A stretch of DNA of 50,244 nucleotides from Pseudomonas sp. A-1 (GTDB lineage: Bacteria; Pseudomonadota; Gammaproteobacteria; Pseudomonadales; Pseudomonadaceae), in the NCBI RefSeq assembly GCF_004801855.1, contig NZ_SSTC01000028.1:1-50244 (forward strand). The letters are read 5' to 3'. Below, in pieces: positions 18,935-26,596 of this stretch. Under the pieces are notes generated by a model. It had not been told where the DNA came from. It searched no databases and saw nothing but the letters and a program-made list of their open reading frames with translations. Both the position numbers and the translations under genes were made by a program. Position 1 is the stretch's first letter. The number at the start of each line of letters is the position of its first letter.

Positions 18935-19939
18935 ATGGAACAAATCCAATCCCGTACCACCCAGAGCAAGCCCCGGCCGGCGCTGCGCCTGGTCAAGACC
19001 AAGACCATGCCCCGTGAGGAATGGCTGGCCGTGCGCAAGCGTGGCATCGGCAGCTCGGATGCTGCGGCTGCCGTGGGCCTGAGCCCCTACAAGTCCCAGT
19101 TGGAGCTGTGGATGGAGAAGACCGGCCGGGATGCTGCGCTGCCCAAGGCCGACCCGCACGACGAGGAAAGCCCGGCCTACTGGGGCAACATCCTCGAGCC
19201 GATCGTCGCTGCGCACTACACCAAGCGCAGCGGCAACCGGGTGCGGCGGGTGAATGCCGTCCTGCAGCACCCTGATCCCGAATTCAGCTGGATGCTGGCC
19301 AACATCGACCGGGAGGTGATCGGCGCGGATGACGTGCAGATCCTCGAATGCAAGACCGCCGGCATAAACGGGGCACGCCTCTGGAAGGAGGGCGTGCCCG
19401 AGTATGTGCAGCTGCAGGTGATGCACCAGCTGGCGGTAACCGGCAAGCAGGCTGCCGATGTGGCGGTGCTGCTCGGAGGTCAGCACGTCGAGATTCACCG
19501 CATCGAGCGCGACGATTTCCTCATCGCCCGGCTGATGCGTCTGGAACAGCAGTTCTGGCAATACGTCATCGACGACATCCCACCACCGGCCGATGGCAGC
19601 GAATCAGCCGAGCAGGCGCTGCGCTGCCTGTTCCCAGAGGACAGCGGCCAGAGCCTGGACTTCAGCCACGACGAGCACCTGTCGGCCACCTTTGCCGAAC
19701 TGAAGGCGGTGCGTGAGCTGCTGAGCGTTCACGAGCAGCGCGAGGCCGAGCTCAAGCAGACCCTGCAGCAGGCCATGGGCAACGCCACCCGGGCAGTCTT
19801 CGAGGGTGGCAGCGTCACCTGGAAGAAGGCCAAGGACAGCGTCGGCCTGGACATCAAGCGACTGCTACAGGATCACCCCGAGCTACAGCAGCAGTACGCG
19901 CTGACCAAGCCCGGCAGTCGCCGCTTCCTGATCACCTAA
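18935..19939 (+). CDS. YqaJ-family viral recombinase / exonuclease
   Basis: This 334-residue protein belongs to the lambda-exonuclease-like YqaJ family, which digests one strand of duplex ends for single-strand annealing recombination. Visible motifs are RKRGIGSSDAAAAVGLSPYKSQLELWMEKTG (about 27-57), a conserved glutamate helix in WGNILEPIVAAHYTKRSG, the catalytic D...ExK in NIDREVIGADDVQILECKTA, and VQLQVMHQLAVTG. The C-terminal third is a coiled coil with a substrate-interaction tail. The ATG at 18935 is preceded by GGAGG. A hairpin terminator follows. No annealase such as RecT was seen in the window, so the partner is elsewhere or unrecognised. Confidence 0.88.
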   Translation: MEQIQSRTTQSKPRPALRLVKTKTMPREEWLAVRKRGIGSSDAAAAVGLSPYKSQLELWMEKTGRDAALPKADPHDEESPAYWGNILEPIVAAHYTKRSGNRVRRVNAVLQHPDPEFSWMLANIDREVIGADDVQILECKTAGINGARLWKEGVPEYVQLQVMHQLAVTGKQAADVAVLLGGQHVEIHRIERDDFLIARLMRLEQQFWQYVIDDIPPPADGSESAEQALRCLFPEDSGQSLDFSHDEHLSATFAELKAVRELLSVHEQREAELKQTLQQAMGNATRAVFEGGSVTWKKAKDSVGLDIKRLLQDHPELQQQYALTKPGSRRFLIT

Positions 19940-19961
19940 ACACCGAACCTCCCTTTCAACG

Positions 19962-19994
19962 AGCCACCCGGCCCTCGCGGCCTGGGTGGCTTTT
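19962..19994 (+). terminator. Terminator after the YqaJ gene
   Basis: AGCCACCCGGCC pairs with GGCCTGGGTGGCT, with one bulged base, around a CTCGC loop and is followed by TTTT. It lies 27 bases before the next start, so it may only partly terminate. Confidence 0.65.
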
Positions 19995-20020
19995 CTGTTT
20001 TCAGCTCAAGGAGAACCCCC

Positions 20021-20944
20021 ATGCTCAAGGGCCTGGCAATCACCCCGCCGGTACTCGGACGGATTTCCATCGGCAAGGTCGTCGAGAAGAACGGCAAGCG
20101 CCTGCCGGAGAAGGACGACCAGTTCACAATCACCTCCCAGGTGCAGGTCCGCGACGGCTGGCTGCTGCACCCCTTCGACGAAGCGCTGCGCAAGGAGCAG
20201 GGCGGCAAGATCCGCAGCATCCCGATCCGTCTGCTGTTCAACGAGCCGGATCTGAACTTCCGCGCCGACTACAGCCTGTTCGACCGCAACACCGGACGGC
20301 CGCTGTGCGTCGGCAATGGCGAAACCTGCCGCCGCCAGACCAGCGAGGGGCTGCAATCACTGCCGTGCCCCTCACCGGATGCCTGCCCGCTGGCCAAGGG
20401 CAACGCCTGCAAGCCCTACGGACGGCTCAACGTGGCCATCGGCGACGACGATCCGCTCGGCAGCTTCGTGTTCCGCACCACCGGCTTCAACAGCATCCGC
20501 ACCCTGGCGGCCCGGTTGCAGTACCTGCAGGCGATCTCCGGCAACAGGCTGGCCTGCCTACCACTGGAGCTGCGCCTGCGCGGCAAGTCCACCCGGCAGA
20601 GCCATGGCACGCCGATCTTCTACGTCGACATCACGGTACGTAGTGGCCTGACGCTGGAAGAAGCACTGGAGCAGGCCCGCCAGCTCGATGAGGCCCGGCG
20701 CAACGCAGGCTTCGACCAGGCCGCGCTGGATCAGGCAGCCCGGCAAGGCTTCGCCAACGGCGCCTTCGAGGACAGCGAGGAAGACACCGGGGCCATCGTC
20801 GAGGAGTTCTTTCCGGCGACCGAAGAGGAATCCGGCCGGCAGCACGTCACTCCCGCAACCACTGCCCCAGCCGGCAAGCCGGGCCTGGCCGAGCGTCTGG
20901 AGACACAGATGCAACGCCAATCCCCCTCAGCCGAAGCGCACTGA
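20021..20944 (+). CDS. Gp3/recombination-directionality-factor-like protein
   Basis: This 307-residue protein resembles the family often labelled hydrolase or metal-binding protein in Pseudomonas islands and the phage Gp3-like recombination directionality factor family (Pfam Gp3-like). It starts LKGLAITPPVLGRISIGKVVEKNGKRLPEKDDQF and contains a cysteine cluster (C-x8-C near 97-106, then CPSPDACPLAKGNAC near 116-130) suggesting a metal site. The C-terminal 70 residues are acidic and low complexity. AGGAG lies upstream of the ATG. A role in recombination or excision control is an inference from family name and neighbours. Confidence 0.65.
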   Translation: MLKGLAITPPVLGRISIGKVVEKNGKRLPEKDDQFTITSQVQVRDGWLLHPFDEALRKEQGGKIRSIPIRLLFNEPDLNFRADYSLFDRNTGRPLCVGNGETCRRQTSEGLQSLPCPSPDACPLAKGNACKPYGRLNVAIGDDDPLGSFVFRTTGFNSIRTLAARLQYLQAISGNRLACLPLELRLRGKSTRQSHGTPIFYVDITVRSGLTLEEALEQARQLDEARRNAGFDQAALDQAARQGFANGAFEDSEEDTGAIVEEFFPATEEESGRQHVTPATTAPAGKPGLAERLETQMQRQSPSAEAH

Positions 20945-20974
20945 CTCCACAGAATCGATTCGAGGAACCAAACC

Positions 20975-21472
20975 ATGAAATTCCATAAGCTCAGAGCCGG
21001 AGAAGTGCCCGGCACCTACGTCATGGAGTCGCCGGTCACCGAGGCCGACATCCTGCACATGGCCCAGCAACTGGCACGCAAACGCCTGGCCAAAGGCCGT
21101 CCGCTGTCTGATCCGCAGAGCGTGTTCGCCCACCTGCAAACCCTGCTGCAAGACTACCCGCACGAGGTATTCGCCCTGCTGCTGCTCGATACCCGGCATC
21201 GGGTGATCGGCTTCCACGAACTGTTCCGCGGCACCCTGGACGGAGCCAGCGTCTACCCGCGGGAAGTGGTCAAACTGACCCTGGAGCACAATGCCGCGGC
21301 GGTCATCCTGGTGCACAACCACCCATCGGGCGATCCGGAGCCGAGCAATGCCGACCGCCACCTGACCTACAAGCTCAAAGACGCGCTGAACCTGGTGAGC
21401 GTGCGCATCCTCGATCACATCGTGGTCGGTACGGAAGGCTGCGTGTCACTGGCTGAGCTGGGGTATCTGTAA
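20975..21472 (+). CDS. RadC-like JAB-domain protein
   Basis: This 165-residue protein has a JAB/MPN metalloprotease-type domain with E75-like acidic context (LLLDTRHRVIGFHELFRGTLDGASVYPREVVKLTLEHNAAAVILVHNHPSGDPEPSNAD). The HNHPSGDPEPSNAD block is the diagnostic metal-binding motif of the RadC/YeeS family. It is shorter than chromosomal RadC (about 225) because the N-terminal helix-hairpin-helix part is missing, as in typical island and toxin-antitoxin-associated copies. Despite the name, a DNA repair role is not established. It is separated from the Gp3-like gene by 30 bases. Confidence 0.9.
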   Translation: MKFHKLRAGEVPGTYVMESPVTEADILHMAQQLARKRLAKGRPLSDPQSVFAHLQTLLQDYPHEVFALLLLDTRHRVIGFHELFRGTLDGASVYPREVVKLTLEHNAAAVILVHNHPSGDPEPSNADRHLTYKLKDALNLVSVRILDHIVVGTEGCVSLAELGYL

Positions 21473-21494
21473 CGGCGCCCAGGAGAGATCTGAC

Positions 21495-21821
21495 ATGGAG
21501 ACTCAGTGCCTGATCTGTGAGTCCTCGGCAGTCATTGACCGGCAGGCGGCGCGCACCATCGTGCTGGCCATCAGTGCTTTGCGCGAGTTCATGCAAGCCT
21601 GGAAAACCCTGCAGTCCGAGAGGGAGCCAGCGCAATGGCTACTGCACAGCCTGGGCAATGCGATGGGTGCGGCTGCACACATCCATCCAGACGTGCAGTC
21701 ATTCATCGCGGATGTGGAGCGCTATCAGTTCGGCGGTTTCGATTGCCTCTGCCTGCGCTGTGGCGCGCGCTTCGATACGCCTTCGGGGGCAGCCTCAGAC
21801 ACGCAACCGGGTAGCCAGTGA
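21495..21821 (+). CDS. Split zinc-ribbon small protein
   Basis: This 108-residue protein has CLIC at 5-8 and CLRCGARF with C86 and C89 near the end, separated by a helical stretch of about 75 residues. The layout mirrors the protein at 17432, where the last knuckle reads CLECGHRF. The ATG at 21495 has AGGAG upstream. Its 3' end overlaps the convergent Xre gene by 27 bases. The function is unknown. Confidence 0.7.
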   Translation: METQCLICESSAVIDRQAARTIVLAISALREFMQAWKTLQSEREPAQWLLHSLGNAMGAAAHIHPDVQSFIADVERYQFGGFDCLCLRCGARFDTPSGAASDTQPGSQ

Positions 21822-22139
21822 CTCCACCAGATCGAGGACCAGCCGCTGGTCGGACTGGGCCAGCGGCTCAAGCAACCGGCTGACTCGCCGTGCCTGGTCA
21901 TCGGCCAGCGGGCTGACCTCCCCCAGCAACTCGGCAGCGCCACAACCGAAAATCTCGGCCATCTCCAGAAGACGGGCGATGTTCGGGATCACGACGCCAC
22001 GCTCGATCCGCGAGACCGCCTCAGTACCGATCCCCAGCCGCTCAGCCACCTCCTCCTGAGTCAACCCGCAATGCAACCGTTGCCTAGAAATTGCCCGCCC
22101 CACCAGCGCGGCCAACTGCTTCTGATCGACACCCGTCAT
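21795..22139 (-). CDS. Xre-family helix-turn-helix regulator
   Basis: This 114-residue protein has an N-terminal HTH_3 domain (AISRQRLHCGLTQEEVAERLGIGTEAVSRIERGVVIPNIARLLEMAEIFGC, about residues 13-62) and a C-terminal helical tail that probably dimerises. The ATG at 22139 has GGAGG upstream, so the 19 further in-frame residues are not used. It points away from the membrane-protein gene at 22401. Inverted repeats of the CAAC/GTTG type in the shared upstream region are plausible operators. Confidence 0.88.
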   Translation of the reverse strand: MTGVDQKQLAALVGRAISRQRLHCGLTQEEVAERLGIGTEAVSRIERGVVIPNIARLLEMAEIFGCGAAELLGEVSPLADDQARRVSRLLEPLAQSDQRLVLDLVESLATRLRV

Positions 22140-22153
22140 GTTGCCCTCCATCT

Positions 22154-22227
22154 CAACCTGGATGGTTGGGCTTCGCCTCATTGACATGAAGAACACGAGA
22201 GGTCGAGAATCAACTTAAAAGGTTGAT
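22154..22227. promoter_or_regulatory. Candidate Xre operators
   Basis: CAACC-TGGAT-GGTTG at 22154-22168 and ATCAAC-N7-GTTGAT at 22209-22227 share CAAC/GTTG half-sites. Both lie just upstream of the Xre start at 22139, where an autoregulatory operator would be expected. Binding is inferred. Confidence 0.45.
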
Positions 22228-22400
22228 GTCCAGCCTAAAGCCACCACATTGATAGGGAATGTCATGCACCCGCCCCGCCTGGTCTCGGCATCAGCGCCCG
22301 CCGCCTGGCAGGGCTGCCAATCAACACCCCCTCCAACAGCGCCCCTGGCATGCGCTGAGTATTGCTGTGCCTACCCCCTCTAATTTCAGGAGAACACTCC

Positions 22401-22793
22401 ATGAGCGAACTCGACCGAAAAAATTTGCGCACCTCGGATTCGGAGCAGAATGACCTGGCCGAAAATCACGATCTACCCCTCAAACCGGCCACCATCGGCT
22501 GGGGTGTCGCTGCGCTGGCCCTTTCCATTTTCATAATCGTCTTCAATAACTCGGCCATCGTGCTGGGGGCTGGCTTCTTCGCCAAATGTATGGCCGTAGT
22601 CGCCGGCTCTGCCCTTGGCTGGGGTGGGGCGATGATCGGTGATGCCATCCGACGCTTTGCACACCCTGATGCAGTCTTCACCAGCGGAGGCATCCTGCAG
22701 CTCGTCTGGATCAAAATCTTCTGGGCGCTCGGCCCTCAGGTTATCGGACTGCTCATCGGCTCTCTCGTAGGCGTAAGTCTGATGCTGAAATAA
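22401..22793 (+). CDS. Small inner-membrane protein of unknown function
   Basis: This 130-residue protein has a charged cytoplasmic N-terminus of about 35 residues and then three hydrophobic stretches (about 37-58, 61-80 and 102-129), with a short loop RRFAHPDAVF between the second and third. The ATG at 22401 follows CAGGAGAACACTCC. I do not recognise a family. It is followed after 10 bases by a lipoprotein gene, and the two probably form an envelope pair controlled from the region upstream of the Xre gene. Confidence 0.7.
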   Translation: MSELDRKNLRTSDSEQNDLAENHDLPLKPATIGWGVAALALSIFIIVFNNSAIVLGAGFFAKCMAVVAGSALGWGGAMIGDAIRRFAHPDAVFTSGGILQLVWIKIFWALGPQVIGLLIGSLVGVSLMLK

Positions 22794-22803
22794 GGGAGAG
22801 GCC

Positions 22804-23070
22804 ATGCGATATAAAGCTCCAATCGCACTGGGAGCCCTGATGACACTGCTGCAGGGCTGCAGTGATGAGAACTCAAGAATCAAAGGGGAGTTCATAAGCG
22901 GCTGCATTCAAACCGGTGGAGTGAAGTCTGTCTGCAGTTGCGTGTATGACAAGTTCACGGATAAGTACGAGGCGACGGAGCTGGAGAGGCTGTCCTCTCC
23001 CACGACCATGCCAACCGACCCAGTGCTCCAGCATCTCGCGAATGCGGCCCTGGCCTGTCGCGGCCGCTAA
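22804..23070 (+). CDS. Small lipoprotein
   Basis: This 88-residue protein begins with a type II signal peptide (MRYKAPIALGALMTLLQGC); the lipobox LQGC makes C19 the lipidated residue. The mature part has further cysteines (C34, C43, C45 and C85) that may form disulfides in the periplasm. No family was recognised. It lies immediately downstream of the membrane-protein gene and upstream of a strong terminator. Confidence 0.75.
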   Translation: MRYKAPIALGALMTLLQGCSDENSRIKGEFISGCIQTGGVKSVCSCVYDKFTDKYEATELERLSSPTTMPTDPVLQHLANAALACRGR

Positions 23071-23096
23071 GTCCAGCGAGCTGATGGAGCAGCATA

Positions 23097-23156
23097 GACC
23101 AGCGTAAGCAGCTCAAAGGCTGCTTACGCTGGTCACGTCAGCCGGACGTTCTTTTT
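23097..23156 (+). terminator. Tandem hairpin terminator after the lipoprotein gene
   Basis: A 16-bp perfect stem (23097-23112 with 23119-23134, loop TCAAAG) is followed at once by a second small hairpin, ACGTC-AGCCG-GACGT (23135-23149), and then TTCTTTTTT. It separates the plus-strand module from hsdR, which ends at 23330 on the other strand. Confidence 0.85.
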
Positions 23157-23329
23157 TCGCGGCAGTACCGCCCACATCGCTGGATGGCTGTAGGGCATCG
23201 CCCATCTCGCCGGCCGCCCTGCCTTTTATGGACATTTTTTGGACGAAAATGCCGGGATTACCGCCCATTCCGTCCAAATCCATCTAGCTACAGGGCAGCA
23301 CGGCGACACCTGCAGTGGCCCCGCCTGAC

Positions 23330-26300
23330 TCACAAACGGGCAGTCCCCAGCAACTCCGCTCCCGCATCCTTCTTCAGCAGCTCATACACCACAGTCAGGA
23401 ACACATCCCGCGTCGCCTCGTCGCTGAGCAGCTTGGTGGCCATGGCCTGGTGGCTGCTCATCGCTCCGGCAATGGCCTTGATCGCCTTGATCGGCAGATC
23501 GGCCTTCATCGCCTGATCCATGGGATTGTTCTGCACCTGAGCCATCACCAGATCGTCGGCGCGCAGCTTCTCGGAAACGTGGACGGCAAAGGCCACCTGG
23601 TCGGTGTCGGTGATTTCCTTGCCGAAGGCGTTGTTGAGTCTCTCGATCAGGTCGGAGAGATATTTTTTTTCGCGGTCGCGGGCTTCGCGCTGGCCGTTGT
23701 CGTTCATGCCGTACAGACCCGGCACCTCGGCCTGCACGTCGACACCGACCAGCCCGCCGTCCTTCTTGATCTTGTAGTGGCTGAGCTTGAGATCGCCCAG
23801 ATCCACCTGCTCGGCAGTGATTCCCTTCAGGCGCTTGCGCAGCAGCCGCGCGTAACTGGCGAAGGCCTCCAGATCGGGATCGCCAAACTCCACCAGCTGG
23901 GCGATGTACTCATAGCTGCGCACGAACTTGGACAGGCTCTCGCTGAAGATCATCAACTCGTCGCGTTTCTTGCAGTACTCGCTGCGCTGAGCTTCGGCGT
24001 ACTTCATGGCCGCGTCGTCACCGGCATCACTCGCTTGTTCCCACTCCTTCTCCCAAAGGTCGATGGCATCGTTGAGGATCTTCAGCTTGCCGTTGAAACG
24101 GTCGGTCGCCGCCTGGGTCAAGCCATAGAGCTTCTGGTGGGTCACGTCCTTGTCGACGATGGCCTCACCGAAGGCGTCGACCTCGGCCTGGTCGTAGATG
24201 AACATGCCATCCAGACGCTGCTTGATGTCGTAGACGATGTTCGGGTCCTGGATATCTGCCACCTTGGCATCGCGGTAGAAGGTCTTGAACGCCGCGAGGA
24301 TCTCCTCCGCCTCGTTGGCGAAGTCGATGACGTAGGTCTTGTCCTTGCCAGGGAAGGTGCGATTCAGCCGCGAAAGGGTCTGCACCGCTTCCACGCCGGA
24401 AATCTTCTTGTCCAGATACATAGCCACCAGCTTGGGCTGATCGAAGCCGGTCTGGTACTTGTTGGCGACGATCATCACCCGGTACTCGGGCGTGTCGAAC
24501 ACCTTGCGCATGTCGCGTCCGTTCAGGCCGGGGTTGAGGTTGCTCTCGCTGAACTGGTGATCCTCGGGAGACTTCCCGTCCAGCAGGGTCTTGGTGTCCT
24601 TGTCGTAGTTCAGCACCTCGCCAGAGAATGCCACCATGGCCTGCACGTTGGCGTACCTCTTACGTTTGCAGTAGTCCTGCAGCGCCAAGTGGTACTTCAC
24701 CGCCGCAGCCCGCGAGCCGGTGACGACCATGGCCTTGGCCTGACCGCCGAGCAGATGCGCGACGTTCTTGCGGAAGTGCTCGACAATCAGCTCGACCTTC
24801 TGGCCGACGTTCACCGGATTGAGCGACAGCCATTTGGCCAGCGCGCGCTTGGCGCTCTTCTCGTCCACGCGCTTGTCGTCGACGAACTCGCTGCCGATCT
24901 TGAAGGCCACCTGATAGCTGGCGTAGTTCCTCAGCACGTCGAGGATGAAACCCTCTTCGATGGCCTGCTGCATGGTGTAGAGGTGGAACGGCGTCGGCAG
25001 GTTGTCCTTGCCTGCAGGCAGCGCCGGGTTGCGCGGGCGACCGAACAGGCTCAGGGTCGAGTGCTTGGGTGTCGCAGTGAAGGCGAAGTAGCTGGCATTG
25101 TTCGGACGGCTGCGCGAGGACTGCCAGACCGACAGACGCTCGTCCTTGCTCAGCTTCTTCCACTCCTCCTCGCTCTGACCGGTCAGCACATAACGCAGAT
25201 CGTCCGCGGTGCTGCCCCCCGTGGAGCTGTGCGCCTCGTCGATGATGATGGCGAAGCGACGATGGCGCAGGCTCTGCTCACTGAGAATGGCCTTCTGCGC
25301 ATAGGGGAAGGTCTGCAGGGTGCAGACGATGATCGGCACACCGGCCAGCATCGCCTCGGACAGTTGCTGGCTCTTCGGCTTGCTCGACTGCTGGCGGTCG
25401 ATGGCGCACACAACCCCGGCCTGGTGCTCGATCTGCTGGATGGCGTCCTGCAACTGCTGGTCCAGTACCTGACGGTCGGTCACCACGATCACACTATGGA
25501 AGTACGGCTCGCCGTCCGGGCGGCGCACGCGGATCAGCGAGTGCGCGGTCCAGGCGATGGTATTGGTCTTGCCGGAACCGGCGCTGTGCTGGATCAGGTA
25601 GGGCTGGCCGACACCCTCGACGCGCACCGCGTCGATCATCCGCGTCACGCCCTCCCACTGGTGGAAGCGCGGGAAGATCAGCGCTTCCTTGTAGGAGGTC
25701 TTGCCGCTGGCATCCTGGACTTCCTTGCGCTCCAGCAGCACGAAGCGATGGAAGATGTGCAGCCAGTTGTCCTTCTGCAGCACGCGCTCCCAGAAGTAGC
25801 TGACCGGGTAGCCGCCATCCTCGGCAGGCGGATTGCCGGCTGCGCCATCGTTGCCACGATTGAACGGCAGGAAGAAGGTCGAATCGCCGGCCAGCTTGGT
25901 AGCCATGCGAATGTCGCTGTCGCTCATGGCGAAATGCACCACTGCCCCGCGCCTGAAGGCCAGCAGCGGCTCCAGCCCGCCGCTCTTGCGCTGCGGCGGG
26001 CGATCCATGCGGTACTGCTGCATGGCCGCCTCGACCGACTGGGTGAAATCGGTCTTCAGCTCTACCGTCGCCACCGCGATGCCATTGATGAAGAACGCCA
26101 GATCAATCTCATCGGCCTTGTCCAGCGAATAGCGCAGCTGCGGCACCACCCGCAGCCGATTGGCGGCATAGCGCGCGATCACCGTCTCGTTGCGCTCATC
26201 CTCCGGCAGCGCCTGACTCATCGCCAGGGTGCCACCACCTGCCACGGCAAAACCGTAGCGCAGCACGTTGACCGTGCCCCCCGTGGCCTTGTTCTCCAGC

Positions 26301-26527
26301 TGCTTGACCAGCCGATCGAGGATCACCGCCTCGGTGCCGGCACCATTCATTGCCCGCAGCTTGGCCATCGCCTGCGGCTGCGTCTCGTCCAGCCAGCCCA
26401 GCACATCGGCGGGAAACACAGCCCGCGCAGCATCGTAGTCAGCCGACTTGCCCACCAGCCAGCCGGCAGCCGCCAGCTGCTCGACGATGTAGCGTTCCAG
26501 TTCGCATTCGTGGTGGATGTGGCTCAT
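23330..26527 (-). CDS. hsdR: Type I restriction enzyme R subunit
   Basis: HsdR is the ATP-dependent translocase and nuclease of a type I restriction-modification complex. The 1065-residue protein has the N-terminal nuclease domain with D142 and E156-L-K158 (IDLAFF... VELKTD), then the SF2 motor with Walker A GSGKT at 317-321, DEAH at 430-433, and later motifs (TATPKHSTL, YQTGFDQPKL, QTLSRLNRTFPGKDKTYVIDF). The C-terminal region mediates assembly with HsdM. The length is typical. It is the last gene of the minus-strand operon and is separated from hsdS by three accessory genes. Confidence 0.96.
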   Translation of the reverse strand: MSHIHHECELERYIVEQLAAAGWLVGKSADYDAARAVFPADVLGWLDETQPQAMAKLRAMNGAGTEAVILDRLVKQLENKATGGTVNVLRYGFAVAGGGTLAMSQALPEDERNETVIARYAANRLRVVPQLRYSLDKADEIDLAFFINGIAVATVELKTDFTQSVEAAMQQYRMDRPPQRKSGGLEPLLAFRRGAVVHFAMSDSDIRMATKLAGDSTFFLPFNRGNDGAAGNPPAEDGGYPVSYFWERVLQKDNWLHIFHRFVLLERKEVQDASGKTSYKEALIFPRFHQWEGVTRMIDAVRVEGVGQPYLIQHSAGSGKTNTIAWTAHSLIRVRRPDGEPYFHSVIVVTDRQVLDQQLQDAIQQIEHQAGVVCAIDRQQSSKPKSQQLSEAMLAGVPIIVCTLQTFPYAQKAILSEQSLRHRRFAIIIDEAHSSTGGSTADDLRYVLTGQSEEEWKKLSKDERLSVWQSSRSRPNNASYFAFTATPKHSTLSLFGRPRNPALPAGKDNLPTPFHLYTMQQAIEEGFILDVLRNYASYQVAFKIGSEFVDDKRVDEKSAKRALAKWLSLNPVNVGQKVELIVEHFRKNVAHLLGGQAKAMVVTGSRAAAVKYHLALQDYCKRKRYANVQAMVAFSGEVLNYDKDTKTLLDGKSPEDHQFSESNLNPGLNGRDMRKVFDTPEYRVMIVANKYQTGFDQPKLVAMYLDKKISGVEAVQTLSRLNRTFPGKDKTYVIDFANEAEEILAAFKTFYRDAKVADIQDPNIVYDIKQRLDGMFIYDQAEVDAFGEAIVDKDVTHQKLYGLTQAATDRFNGKLKILNDAIDLWEKEWEQASDAGDDAAMKYAEAQRSEYCKKRDELMIFSESLSKFVRSYEYIAQLVEFGDPDLEAFASYARLLRKRLKGITAEQVDLGDLKLSHYKIKKDGGLVGVDVQAEVPGLYGMNDNGQREARDREKKYLSDLIERLNNAFGKEITDTDQVAFAVHVSEKLRADDLVMAQVQNNPMDQAMKADLPIKAIKAIAGAMSSHQAMATKLLSDEATRDVFLTVVYELLKKDAGAELLGTARL

Positions 26528-26596
26528 GCAGCAGTCCTTGGCTTGCCAACCTTCGTCGCGAAGGGGAAGTTTGTCTTGAGTTTGTCTTGAGTTCGT

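Noticed and set aside
23315-26590. Plus-strand open frame of 1091 codons
   Set aside because: It is antisense to the clear hsdR gene and shows only His/Leu/Gln-rich shadow translation typical of high-GC DNA.
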